Assembly (NCBI RefSeq): GCF_016918855.1
Contig: NZ_JADKYB010000039.1
Span: 1-43,363, forward strand
Source: Actinacidiphila acididurans
GTDB taxonomy: Bacteria; Actinomycetota; Actinomycetes; Streptomycetales; Streptomycetaceae
Direction of reading: 5' to 3'
Length of the DNA: 43,363 nucleotides
Positions 14,636 to 23,880 of the stretch are shown here, one piece after another. The translations under genes and the position numbers were made by a program. The notes under the pieces were generated by a model. The model was not told where the DNA came from. It did not search any database and saw nothing but the letters and a program-made list of their open reading frames with translations. Position 1 is the stretch's first letter. Every line of letters begins with the position of its first letter.

Positions 14636-17277
14636 CGGCTGTTCCCCTCAGATGTGGTTCGCGGTGCTGATGGCGTTTCGGTCGCGGGGCCGGCCGGCGC
14701 CGCGGTGCCCGGCGGTACGTCACCGGGCCCGGCTTCCGTTTCGGCTTCCGCGACTTCCCGGCCGCGCTGCCAGCCGCGCTGGAACGCCGCCATGCGGTCC
14801 CGCAGTTCGTCCGCGGACCAGTCCGGGCCGGAGTCGTCGGTGTCCTGGGCGGTCTCCGGGGCCGGGGCGGCGCGCAGTTGGGGGGCGAGGTTCGCCTGCC
14901 GGACCCGGCGCGGCAGTGCGCCGCCCGCCGGCGCCGACTGTGCTCCGGCGCTCCCGCCGGCCGGGGCCTCGCTCCCGGGGGCGGTTTCGTGGCGCGGAAC
15001 GGGTCCGGGCGCGGGGCGCCGGCCGAAGTCACGGCCGGAGTCGCGGCCGTGGTCGGGGTCGATGTCCCGGCCGGGGGTGATGTCCCGGTCCGGATCGACG
15101 TCCCGGCCGTGGTCGGAGACCAGGACGGGGGCGCTGCGCGAGCGGCGGCGGCGCGGCAGCGGGACGGGCGCGTCGAACTCCGGCTCGTCCACGTCGACCG
15201 TCGGCGGCTCGTCCGGACGGGTGAGGTCGTCCTGCTGTGCGAGGTCGTCCTGCCGGGTGTGCTCGCGCTGCGATTCGGCGGCGACGCCGAGTCCCCAGGT
15301 GCGGAAGTCCTGCTCGGTGTCGCCGGTGGGGTCGGTGGCGCCCGGCCGGTCGGCCTCGGAGATCCGGGTGGCGCCGGTGTCCTCGCCGGTGTCGGTGAGC
15401 AGGCCGGCCGGGATGAGGACGACCGCGGTGGTCCCGCCGTACGAGGACTGCCGCAGCGAGACCCGCACGCCGTGCCGCCGGGCGAGCCGGCTGACCACGA
15501 ACAGGCCGAGCCGGTCGGTGTCCGACAGCTCGAACTCGGGGGTCTCGGCCAGCCGCAGGTTCGCTTCCAGCAGCGCGTCCGGGGTCAGGCCGAGGCCTCG
15601 GTCGTCGATCTCCAGCACGAAGCCGTTGGCCACCGGCTCGCCGTGCAGCTTCACCTGCGTGTGCGGCGGGGAGAACACGGCCGCGTTCTCGATGAGTTCG
15701 GCCAGCAGGTGGGTGAGGTCCGCGACCGCCGCGCCGGCCACCGCGAGGCGGGGCAGGCGACGTACGTCGATGCGTTCGTAGTCCTCGACCTCGGCTATCG
15801 CGGCGCGGACCACGTCCATGAGCTGGACCGGCTTGCGCCACTGCCGGGAGGGCGCGGCGCCGGAGAGGATGACCAGGCCCTCGGCGTGCCGCCGCATGCG
15901 GGTGGTCATGTGGTCCAGGCGGAAGAGGTCGCCGAGTTCCTCGGCGTTCTCCGTGCGCCGTTCCATCGCGTCCAGCAGGGTGAGCTGCCGGTGCAGCAGC
16001 ACCTGGCTGCGGCGGGCAAGGTTGACGAACACGTCGGAAACGCCCTTGCGCATGTCGGCCTGGCGTACCGCGGCTTCGACGGCCGCCCGCTGGAGGGTGT
16101 TGAGCGCCTTGCCGACCTGGCCTATCTCGTCGTCGGCGTAGCTGAGCCGGGGCACCTCGGTCTCGACGTCGACCTCCTCGCCCGCGGCCAGGCGGCGCAT
16201 CACGCGCGGCAGCCTGGTGCCGGAGACCTCCTGGGCCTCGCGGCGCAGGCCGGTCAGGTCGCGGATGAGGCTGCGGCCGATGCGTACCGAGACGATCAGC
16301 GAGGCGATCACCGCCACCAGGCCCACGATGCCGGTCACGGCCGCCTCGATCAGCAGGGTACGCGGGATCGGCCGGGCCTCCTTGCTGAACTGCGCGGTGG
16401 AGGTGTTGTTCATCCGGTTCAGGTCGTCGAAGGCGGTGCCCTCGACGGAGGGCCAGGACATGTGCGCGGCCACGACGGGCGCGGTGCTCGGGCCGGCGGC
16501 GATCACCGCGTCCTGGACGCGGCGCAGGGCCCGGCCGCTGCCGCTCTTCCAGTACGCGTCGTACGGCGCGCGCATCGCGCCGTCCAGCACCGGGAGTTCG
16601 TCGGTGTAGTAGTTGCGTTCCTGGCCGACGGCGAAGGTGAAGGAGGTCAGCTCGGTCCTGCTGATGCGGCCGGTCGTGATGGCGGCGGCCATCAGCGCGT
16701 CCTGCCGGCTGACGTCCTCGCGCGCCCGCTCGAGGCCGGCGACGGCGCGGCGCTGGCCGTCGTGCACACTGTTGCCGATCGGGATCAGCTCGTCGAACAG
16801 GTCGTAGGCCGGCCCGACCAGGGCGTTGTAGCCGGCGTAGGCGTCGTTGAGCGAGATGTGCCGGGCGGCGACGCGGCCGCGCAGCGCGGTCAGGCCCTGC
16901 GCGGTGGAGAGGAAGGTGTCGAGCCGGGAGCGGGCGCGGCTGTCGATGGCGCCGCGGACCCCCGTGGCGAGCTGGGTGCGGAGCTTGGCCAGCGACTGGT
17001 CGGTGGCGCGCTCCTGCTTGTCGTAGCTGATCGCCGCCTGGGTGTCGTGCGGGCTGGCCGTGTAAACCAGGGCGGCCCTGCGCTCCATCTGGAAGTTGCG
17101 CACCGAGTCGGTGACGGGAAGGGCGAGGTGGGTCACGATCCGCCCGATGTCGGGCCGGTCCAGGACCGCGCGGAAGGTCAGCGCCGCCGCGTAGGCCCAG
17201 ATGGCGGTCAGGGACACCAGTGGGATCAGCAGCAGTGCCACGATCTTCCGCCGGATCGTCGTACCGCGAAAGCGCAT
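14632..17277 (-). CDS. cvnA: Conservon sensor histidine kinase-like protein (CvnA)
   Basis: This 881-residue membrane protein has a first helix at about residues 11-33, an extracellular nitrate/sensing-type helical domain to about 300, a second helix at about 302-327, a HAMP-like segment, and a HATPase domain (LIENAAVFSPP near residue 529, EIDDRGLGL). The last 270 residues are acidic/proline-rich and probably disordered, including a GRDIDPDHGRD-type repeat encoded around 15020-15120. CvnA proteins lack a classical response regulator partner and signal through CvnB-D. The ATG at 17277 follows GGGGAGG. It is divergent from the small membrane protein at 17444. Confidence 0.93.
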   Translation of the reverse strand: MRFRGTTIRRKIVALLLIPLVSLTAIWAYAAALTFRAVLDRPDIGRIVTHLALPVTDSVRNFQMERRAALVYTASPHDTQAAISYDKQERATDQSLAKLRTQLATGVRGAIDSRARSRLDTFLSTAQGLTALRGRVAARHISLNDAYAGYNALVGPAYDLFDELIPIGNSVHDGQRRAVAGLERAREDVSRQDALMAAAITTGRISRTELTSFTFAVGQERNYYTDELPVLDGAMRAPYDAYWKSGSGRALRRVQDAVIAAGPSTAPVVAAHMSWPSVEGTAFDDLNRMNNTSTAQFSKEARPIPRTLLIEAAVTGIVGLVAVIASLIVSVRIGRSLIRDLTGLRREAQEVSGTRLPRVMRRLAAGEEVDVETEVPRLSYADDEIGQVGKALNTLQRAAVEAAVRQADMRKGVSDVFVNLARRSQVLLHRQLTLLDAMERRTENAEELGDLFRLDHMTTRMRRHAEGLVILSGAAPSRQWRKPVQLMDVVRAAIAEVEDYERIDVRRLPRLAVAGAAVADLTHLLAELIENAAVFSPPHTQVKLHGEPVANGFVLEIDDRGLGLTPDALLEANLRLAETPEFELSDTDRLGLFVVSRLARRHGVRVSLRQSSYGGTTAVVLIPAGLLTDTGEDTGATRISEADRPGATDPTGDTEQDFRTWGLGVAAESQREHTRQDDLAQQDDLTRPDEPPTVDVDEPEFDAPVPLPRRRRSRSAPVLVSDHGRDVDPDRDITPGRDIDPDHGRDSGRDFGRRPAPGPVPRHETAPGSEAPAGGSAGAQSAPAGGALPRRVRQANLAPQLRAAPAPETAQDTDDSGPDWSADELRDRMAAFQRGWQRGREVAEAETEAGPGDVPPGTAAPAGPATETPSAPRTTSEGNSR

Positions 17278-17443
17278 GGCCTCCCCACGTCTCCCCCGCG
17301 GCGGGGGTCTTTCCGTCCCGTCCGAACGGCGTGAGCCTACTACTGCCCCAGACGTAACTTGAAAGTCACGCAGTAGAGTTGGGGTGTTCTGAACCGATAC
17401 GTACTGCTGAATGCAACCGGAAATTTCGGGGCAGGGACCACTC

Positions 17444-17830
17444 ATGGAGTTCGAACGCCGCACGCTGTGGGAGGAAGAGCCGGCGAGCCGGGAGCGGCTG
17501 CCGGACCCGGTGCGGGACGCGGCCGTACGGGCCGTGCTCCTGGTGGCGGTTGCGGTGACCCAGGCGGTCATCGTACTGCTGCTGGTGGCCGGCGGGTCGT
17601 GGCTGACCGCGCCCATGATGCTGTGCACGGTGGTCACCAGCGTGGTGGCCAGCTGGGCGGTGCTGGATGTGTGGGTGACCCGGCAGGTGTGGGCCCAGCG
17701 GGCCGGGGTGCTGTCCACCCCGAGCAGCGCCGCGCACACACTGCGCCGGGAGCGCCGCCGGGCCCGGCGACGGGAACGTGCCGCGGCCCGGGAGGGCCGT
17801 CCGCACATACCGCGCGCGCACAGCGTCTGA
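17444..17830 (+). CDS. Small two-helix membrane protein, unknown function
   Basis: This 128-residue protein has an acidic N-terminus (FERRTLWEEEP), two predicted membrane helices at about residues 29-53 (VLLVAVAVTQAVIVLLLVAG) and 54-79, and a strongly basic C-terminal tail rich in Arg. Both termini would face the cytoplasm. The ATG at 17444 is chosen because CAGGGA lies six bases upstream; an earlier in-frame ATG at 17411 has none. It is divergent from cvnA, with an imperfect palindrome GTAACTTGAAAGTCAC in the shared intergenic region. No function can be assigned. Confidence 0.7.
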   Translation: MEFERRTLWEEEPASRERLPDPVRDAAVRAVLLVAVAVTQAVIVLLLVAGGSWLTAPMMLCTVVTSVVASWAVLDVWVTRQVWAQRAGVLSTPSSAAHTLRRERRRARRRERAAAREGRPHIPRAHSV

Positions 17831-17882
17831 CCGGCCGTCCCCGGGGGCGCGGGTGCCGGATGGTCCGGCTCCGCGCGCCCGG

Positions 17883-17954
17883 GACGACTGCCGCGCATGA
17901 CGGTGCCGGGTGCCCCGCGCGGGGCACCCGGCACCGTCATGCGCGGCAGTCGTC
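17883..17954. terminator. 72-bp perfect palindrome, probable bidirectional terminator
   Basis: Positions 17883-17918 are the exact reverse complement of 17919-17954: 36-bp arms with no spacer, centred on GCGC. It sits between the convergent ends of the small membrane protein (17830) and the SMC-like gene (18040), where a bidirectional terminator is expected. Allowing a few central bases as loop, the RNA from either strand would form a hairpin of more than 30 bp. Confidence 0.7.
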
Positions 17955-18039
17955 ACCACCGGCCGGCATCGGTGTGCTTGTCGTTGATGGCGACCGGCGT
18001 CGGCGTACGCGGCGGTCGTCACGGCGCCCCGCGCCGGTG

Positions 18040-21000
18040 TCACGCCTCGGCTGGCGCCGGTTCCGGTGGGCGGCGGAACATCCGGGTCGCGGTGATCTCG
18101 CCGTGCACGGGCTCGCCGCCGGGGTCGGGCACCGGGAGGCCCGGGCGCAGGTGCTCCTCGACGCTGATGTACTTCAGGCCCGCCCGCAGGTCCGCGTCGT
18201 TGCGCAGCCGTACCACCAGGGGGAATTCGGCGAGCGCCGTGGTGTCGAACAGGCCGGTGGTGTAGATGAGCTGGACGCCGAGCGCGTCGGCGACGGCCCG
18301 CTGGAGCTCCAGCAGGTAGGTGGCGTTGGCGCGGCCGATGGGGTTGTCCAGGAACAGGGTGCCGGCGTGGCGCCGGCGGTCCCGGCCGCGGTCGTTGCTG
18401 CGCAACGCGGCCATGGTGCAGTACAGGGCGATGGCCGCGGTCAGCAGCTGGCCGCCGGAGAAGACGTCGCCCATCTGGCCGACGGGGACGCGTTCGGCGC
18501 GCAGCACCGCGTCGGGCTTGAGGATCTCCACGGCGATGCCGCGCGGCTGGAGGGCGGCGGCCACCCCGCGCAGCAGCAGGGTCATCCCGTCGCGCCGCAG
18601 GTCGGAGTTCTTGCGCACGGCCGCGCGGGTGGCCTCGTCGATGACCTCGCCGAGGCGTTCGCTGAGCAGTGCCTGGTCGGGGTCCTCGAACCGGATCCGC
18701 AGGAATTCCTGGCCGGACCATTCACCGAGCCCTTCGGGCAGCCGGGACAGCCGCTGGGCCGAGCGCAGGGTGGCGAGCGAGGACTCCACCAGGCCGCGCA
18801 GCCGGTCCACGATGCTGTACCGGTTGCGCTCCAGCTGGCCGAGCTCGTCGGTCAGCACCCGCAGCCGGGGGGCGAAGGCGGCGGCCCAGGCGGCGGCGTG
18901 GTCGGGCAGCGCGGCGGCGGGCAGTTCCCGGATCTGCTGCCGGGCGGGGGTGCGCACCTGCTCGTAGCGGACCGCGTTGGCGTGCCGGACCAGGACGTCG
19001 GCGGCCTCGCGCAGGTGGGTCTCGGCGGTGGACAGGTCGGCGGCGCAGCCGCGCAGCGACCGGCGGGCCTCGGCGGCGGCGCGCCGGGCGTCCTCCAGGG
19101 CGCCGGGGTACGGCTCCGGTTCGTCGTCCTCCGTCGGCTGGGCGGGCTCCCGCAGCAGGTCGCGCAGCAGCGCGGCAGTCTCGTCGAAGCCGCTCGCCGC
19201 GTCCTCGGCGGCGCGGTGGTCCCGCACCACGTCGGCGTGCGCGGCCCTGGCCTGCTCGAGCGCCTCGGTACGGCCGGCCAGTTCGGCGCTCGCGGCGCGC
19301 AGCAGTTCCTGCGCGTGGCCGGCGTCGCGCGGCTCCAGCTCCTCGGGCAGCGCGGTGTGGGCGCCGCCGTCGGCCGGGGCGTGCCGCTCGGCCTCGCCGC
19401 GCAGCCGGCCGAGCTGCTCGCTGGCGGCCGACTGGCGTGACTCCAGGGTCTGTACGAGCTGTTCGGCGCGGGCCGCGGCGGCCTGCCGGGCCGGGCCGTC
19501 GGCGCCGTCCGGACCTTCCAGCAACTGGGCGGCGCGGCTGCGCACCTTGTTGCTGAGGCGTTCCAGTTCGGCCAGGGCCGCGTGCTCGGTGCTCTCCGCG
19601 CGGGCCTGTTCGGCGCGCAGGTCGGCGCCGACGCCGACCTTCTCGTAGACCTGGGAGGCGGCGCGGTAGGCCTCGCGCAGGGCGGGCAGCGCGGCGGTCA
19701 CCGGTGCGGCGCCGTCCTGGTCGTCCTCAGGGGCGCCGGCGATCTCGGAGCGTTCGGCGCGCAGCACGCGGGCGGTGCGGCGGGCGTCGTCGGAGGCACG
19801 CTGGGCGGCGCGCCGGTCCTCGTCGGCGGCGCGGGCCCGGGCCAGGCAGGTCTCGGCCCGCGCCTCGGCCTCGGCTGCGTCGGCGGCCAGTTCCCTGGCC
19901 CGGCGCTGCCAGGCGGCGCGCTCGCGCAGCCGGTGGGCGAGGCCGGCCAGGGCATCGGCGCGCCGCCGGGCCTGCTCGGCGGCGGCCCGCCGGGTGTCGC
20001 TGTCGGCCGCGGCCTCGGCGGCGGCCGCGTCGGCCTCGGCGCGTTCCTCGCGGGCCGCGGCCAGGCTCTCGCGGGCCCGGGCCGCCGCGTCCTTGGCGGC
20101 GGTGACTTCCGCGGCGAGTTCGCCGAGCCGGCCCTGCGGGTAGCTCGCCCGCCAGGAGGCCAGGCGGGCGGCCAGGGTGCGGTCGTGCGCCAGCCGCGCG
20201 GCCAGGACGCGGATCTCCTCCTCGCGCGCGGTGGCCCGCTCGCGCAGCGCCTGCCGTTCGCCGTCGGCGGCGACCTCGTCGTGCATCGCGGGGTTGGGCG
20301 TGACGAGGAAGAGGTCCGGGGCGGCGCCGGCCGCGGGCGGCGGGGCGAGCAGGGCGGTGGCCGTGCCCACGGCGACGGCCGAGCGGGGCAGCAGCGCGGC
20401 CCGCGCCAGCGCCTCCTTGGCGCGTACGTAGCTGTCGGGGTCGGTCACCACCACGCCGTCGACGAGTTCGGGGCGGGCGGCGAGCACCGCGGCGTGGTCG
20501 GCCGGATCGACGGCCTGCGCGAGGTAGCGCCAGCCGGGCAGCGCGGGGATGCCGTGCTCGCCCAGGTGCTCCACGGTGGCCAGCACGTCGGGGGACGGCG
20601 GCAGCAGCCCGCCGTCGCCGAGCGCGCCCAGGATCCGCGTGTCGTCCGCGGCGGCCGTCCTGAGCTCAAACAACTGGCGCTCGGCGGCGGTCACCGACTC
20701 CTCCAGCAGCTCGCGCAGCGGCTCGGCGAAGGAGTCCAGTTCGGCGGGGGTGAGCGGGGCGTCGCCATGGGTACGGGCGGTGGGCGCGGCCATGGCGGCG
20801 GATTCCCGCTGCTCGCCATGGGTGCCGGCATGGTCGCCGCCGGGGGTGCGGGCGGCGGGGACGGCGGCGGTACGGGCCGGGGCGCCGCCCGCCGGGGGCA
20901 GGCTCAGCAGGGCGGACAGCCGCGGGTCGGCGGCCAGGGCGCCGGCCGCCACGGTCGCCGCGCTGTGGGCGGCCTCCGCGGTGGCGAGCGCGTCGGCGGC

Positions 21001-22737
21001 GCGGGCGGCGGCGAGTTCGGCCCGGGTCTCGGCTGCCGCCGCCTCACGGGCCCGGCCGGCACTGGCCGCGGCGGTCTCGGCGGCGGCCCGGGCGCCGGCC
21101 TCGGCGGCCTTCTCCGCGTCGGATGCGGCCAGGGCGGCGCGGGCCGGGTCGGCGTCGGGCGCGGAGTCGTCGAGCCAGCCGGCCCGTACCGCGTCGGCGG
21201 TCTCCTGCTCGACCTCGGCGAGCCGCTGGCCCAGGTGACCGCTCTCGCTGCGGGCCCGTTCGGCCTCGGTGGCCGCGGCGGTGGCGTCGCGGTGCGCGGC
21301 CTCGTACTCCTCCTGGAGCCGCGCCGAACGCTCCTCCTCCGCGTCGGCCTGCTGTTCGGCGCCGGCCGCGGCCGCTTGGAGGGCCCGGACCAGGTCGGCG
21401 GCGGCGCGGGTACGGGCGGCCAGCGCGGGGGCGGCGTCGCGTTCGGCCTCGCGGATGGCGGCGGTGACCCGCTCCAGCCGGTCGCCTGCGGCGCGGTGGC
21501 GCAGCACGGTCTCGGCGGTCTGCCAGGCGGCGTGCAGGGTTCGGGCGTCGGTGAGTTCGCGGCGCAGCGCGGCGGCGCCCTTCTCTGCCGCGGCCAGGGC
21601 CAGCGAGGCGTGCCGGTAGGCGAGTTCGGCGGCGATCAGGGCGCTGCCGGCGCGGGCCTGCTCGGCGTCGGTGACGGCGTGCCCGGCGTCGGCCACGAGG
21701 GCGGCGAGTTCGGCGGTGCGGCCACGCTCCTCCCGGGCGCGGGCGGACAGCCGCCGGGCCAGGGCGCGGGTGCGGCGCTCGGACTGGGCGTGCACGGCGC
21801 GGGCCCGGTCCCGGGCGCCGGTGGCCTCGACGATGCGTTCCAGCAGGTCCAGGGAGCCGGCGGTGAAGTCGCGTTCGGCGGTGAGTTCGGCGCGGCGGCC
21901 GAGTTTGCCGGCGAAGCCGTGCACCAGGTCGGCCAGGCCGTCGGTGTCGCGGGTGTCGGTGACCGCGCGCAGCAGCAGGTCGGTGAAGTCGGAGTCCTTC
22001 TTGACCGCGAACAGGCCGGCGGCCTCGCCCTCGTCGGCGTTCATCTCCCGCTGGTAGCGGAAGAGTTCCGGGTCCAGGCCCAGGTCGCCCAAGTGCTCGT
22101 TCCAGCGGTCGTGGATCTCCTCCCAGACCACTTCCAGGTGCGGGTAGGCCTTGCCCGCCTCGGTGAGGGCGTCCCGGAAGCCCTTCATGGTGCGGCGGCG
22201 GCCGCGGGCCCCGGAGGTGCCCTCGGCGGGCGGGCGCATCGCGGTGGCCTCGGCGACCGGCAGCGAGTCCAGCGAGAGGCCGGGGCCCGGGCGGAAGGAA
22301 TACCACGCCTCGGCGAACTTGCGCGGGTCGGAGGAGACCTGCCGGCCGCGCCATTCGCTGACCTTGCCGACCACCACGAGTTCGCCGGTGAGGGTGTGCT
22401 GCCATTCCAGGGCGACGTGGCCGCAGTCCTCGGCGAGCAGGAACTTGCGCAGCACCCCGGAGCTGGCGCCGCCCAGGGTGTTGCGGTGGCCGGGCAGCAT
22501 CACCGAGAAGATCAGCTTCAGCAGGACCGACTTGCCGCCGCCGTTCTCCAGGAAGAGCACGCCCGCGGGGGCCGGCCGGCGGGGCGGCCCGGTGGGTTCG
22601 TCCGCGAAGAACTCGCCCTGGAGGGGCGCGGGCTGTGGCACGGGGTCGCCGACGCCCCGCAGGTCGAGCACGGTGTCGGCGTAGCGTGCGCCGGCCGGCC
22701 CGATGGAGTAGAGGCGGAGGCGGGACAGCTCGTACAT
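18040..22737 (-). CDS. Large SMC/MukB-like ATPase of a MukBEF/Wadjet-type operon
   Basis: The 1565-residue protein has SMC architecture. The Walker A segment is LENGGGKSVLLKLIFS (K69). A long Ala/Glu/Arg-rich coiled coil follows, interrupted by a hinge-like globular part at about residues 700-850 (HGIPALPGWRYLAQ, VVVTDPDSYV), then a second coiled coil. The C-terminal head has the signature FSGGQLL (residues 1426-1432) and Walker B LFLDNPIGRAN (D1464). Asn1465 occupies the usual catalytic Glu position. The size is near MukB (about 1490) and JetC proteins. It should act on DNA as a loop-extruding or clamping ATPase, with the two upstream genes as kleisin and KITE partners. The ATG at 22737 has only a weak ribosome binding site. 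Confidence 0.88.
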   Translation of the reverse strand: MYELSRLRLYSIGPAGARYADTVLDLRGVGDPVPQPAPLQGEFFADEPTGPPRRPAPAGVLFLENGGGKSVLLKLIFSVMLPGHRNTLGGASSGVLRKFLLAEDCGHVALEWQHTLTGELVVVGKVSEWRGRQVSSDPRKFAEAWYSFRPGPGLSLDSLPVAEATAMRPPAEGTSGARGRRRTMKGFRDALTEAGKAYPHLEVVWEEIHDRWNEHLGDLGLDPELFRYQREMNADEGEAAGLFAVKKDSDFTDLLLRAVTDTRDTDGLADLVHGFAGKLGRRAELTAERDFTAGSLDLLERIVEATGARDRARAVHAQSERRTRALARRLSARAREERGRTAELAALVADAGHAVTDAEQARAGSALIAAELAYRHASLALAAAEKGAAALRRELTDARTLHAAWQTAETVLRHRAAGDRLERVTAAIREAERDAAPALAARTRAAADLVRALQAAAAGAEQQADAEEERSARLQEEYEAAHRDATAAATEAERARSESGHLGQRLAEVEQETADAVRAGWLDDSAPDADPARAALAASDAEKAAEAGARAAAETAAASAGRAREAAAAETRAELAAARAADALATAEAAHSAATVAAGALAADPRLSALLSLPPAGGAPARTAAVPAARTPGGDHAGTHGEQRESAAMAAPTARTHGDAPLTPAELDSFAEPLRELLEESVTAAERQLFELRTAAADDTRILGALGDGGLLPPSPDVLATVEHLGEHGIPALPGWRYLAQAVDPADHAAVLAARPELVDGVVVTDPDSYVRAKEALARAALLPRSAVAVGTATALLAPPPAAGAAPDLFLVTPNPAMHDEVAADGERQALRERATAREEEIRVLAARLAHDRTLAARLASWRASYPQGRLGELAAEVTAAKDAAARARESLAAAREERAEADAAAAEAAADSDTRRAAAEQARRRADALAGLAHRLRERAAWQRRARELAADAAEAEARAETCLARARAADEDRRAAQRASDDARRTARVLRAERSEIAGAPEDDQDGAAPVTAALPALREAYRAASQVYEKVGVGADLRAEQARAESTEHAALAELERLSNKVRSRAAQLLEGPDGADGPARQAAAARAEQLVQTLESRQSAASEQLGRLRGEAERHAPADGGAHTALPEELEPRDAGHAQELLRAASAELAGRTEALEQARAAHADVVRDHRAAEDAASGFDETAALLRDLLREPAQPTEDDEPEPYPGALEDARRAAAEARRSLRGCAADLSTAETHLREAADVLVRHANAVRYEQVRTPARQQIRELPAAALPDHAAAWAAAFAPRLRVLTDELGQLERNRYSIVDRLRGLVESSLATLRSAQRLSRLPEGLGEWSGQEFLRIRFEDPDQALLSERLGEVIDEATRAAVRKNSDLRRDGMTLLLRGVAAALQPRGIAVEILKPDAVLRAERVPVGQMGDVFSGGQLLTAAIALYCTMAALRSNDRGRDRRRHAGTLFLDNPIGRANATYLLELQRAVADALGVQLIYTTGLFDTTALAEFPLVVRLRNDADLRAGLKYISVEEHLRPGLPVPDPGGEPVHGEITATRMFRRPPEPAPAEA

Positions 22738-22817
22738 GCGGGAAAGGCTCTCGTGGCGGGGTCGGGGACGAAGTGGGCGGTGCGGACCGGCGGGTCGCGG
22801 GTCGGGGGCGGGTCGGG

Positions 22818-23705
22818 TCAGGAGTGACTGTGGAACGGCAGGCCGGCGTCGAGCGCGAGGTCGTCGTCGACGCCGTCGGCGGCCGGCACCAGGGTGGGGG
22901 TGCCGTCGCTGGTGGGCACGACGCCGAGGTCCAGCAGTTCGGCCATCGCGGCGCTGCCGGCCATGTCGCGGACCTGCAACTGGTAACGAGCGGTGGTGCG
23001 GTACGTGCCGCCGGACTCGTCGCCGGTGCGCTGGAGGAAGCCGGAGTCCACCAGGAAGGCGACGGCCTTGCCGATGATGCCGGTGGTGGAACTGGCCAGC
23101 CGGCGGGCGTCCTTGGTGGCGCCGGTGGAGCTGCGCCGGGCGTAGACCCGCCAGGCGGCCTCCAGGCCGGGGGCGTCGCTGGCCGGGTCGGTGGTGCGGC
23201 CGTCCTCGTCGGCCCGCTCCTCCAGGCGGCGGCAGGCCTGGCGGACGAAGGCGTCCACGCCGTGCACGGTGATCCGGCCGATGTAGCCGTCGTCGGCCAG
23301 GTCCTCCGGCCGCGGGAAGGCGAGGGCGGCGACCGCCAGGTGCGCCAGGCCGTGCAGGAACCGGTCGCCGGCGTCGGAGGCCGCCCGCCGGGCGTAATCC
23401 CCCATTCGAACCGCGAACACCGAGTCCTCGGCGGCGGCCAGCGCCATGCCGGCCCGCGGCGAGACCTCCATGACGACCACGCCGAGGCCGGCGGCCACCG
23501 CGTCGGCCAGCCGCGCGAAGGCGGGGTCCTCCCGGTACCGCCGGATCAGCTCGGCGTACTCCACGTCCCTGGCAGGCAGCAGCCTGGGCTGCAGGCCGAA
23601 GCCCACCAGGCGGGCGGCGTCGGCCACATCGGCCGCGGTCACCGCCGCGGCGGTCGCGGCCGCCCGGCCCGCGGCCTCGCCGGTCTCGTCCCGTACGTCA
23701 TTCAT
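22818..23705 (-). CDS. Probable KITE (MukE/JetB-like) subunit of the SMC operon
   Basis: This 295-residue soluble protein lies between the kleisin-like and SMC-like genes, the place held by MukE, MksE or JetB in known SMC operons. Helical segments (TAADVADAARLVGFGL, AYAELIRRY-like DVEYAELIRRYRED) precede what look like winged helices: KAVAFLVDSGFLQRT followed by GGTYRTTARYQLQVRDMA resembles a helix plus a beta-wing. The assignment as a tandem winged-helix KITE protein rests on position, size and this pattern rather than on clear motifs. Eighty bases separate it from the SMC gene. The ATG at 23705 overlaps the stop of a possible 15-codon reading frame. Confidence 0.7.
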   Translation of the reverse strand: MNDVRDETGEAAGRAAATAAAVTAADVADAARLVGFGLQPRLLPARDVEYAELIRRYREDPAFARLADAVAAGLGVVVMEVSPRAGMALAAAEDSVFAVRMGDYARRAASDAGDRFLHGLAHLAVAALAFPRPEDLADDGYIGRITVHGVDAFVRQACRRLEERADEDGRTTDPASDAPGLEAAWRVYARRSSTGATKDARRLASSTTGIIGKAVAFLVDSGFLQRTGDESGGTYRTTARYQLQVRDMAGSAAMAELLDLGVVPTSDGTPTLVPAADGVDDDLALDAGLPFHSHS

Positions 23706-23749
23706 GCGTTGTCGTCCGTCTTCGTCCTGGTGGTCCTCGTGGTGCTCAT
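23702..23749 (-). CDS. Possible 15-residue upstream peptide (uncertain)
   Basis: ATG at 23749 opens a 15-codon frame (MSTTRTTRTKTDDNA) whose TGA overlaps the ATG of the KITE-like gene. Only translational coupling makes it notable; there is no ribosome binding site and the peptide is low in complexity. The rest of the 175-base gap between the kleisin-like stop and the KITE-like start shows nothing recognisable. Confidence 0.15.
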   Translation of the reverse strand: MSTTRTTRTKTDDNA

Positions 23750-23880
23750 GCCGTGCGCGCCGCGCCGCGCTTGGGCCGGTCGCGGAAACGCACGCCGTAC
23801 CTCCGCGGTACGCCGCTGCCCTCGCCGTACGCCCGGCGCCCCGGCGGACAGACCGCGCCGGGTGGTCCCGGCGGCCGGGG

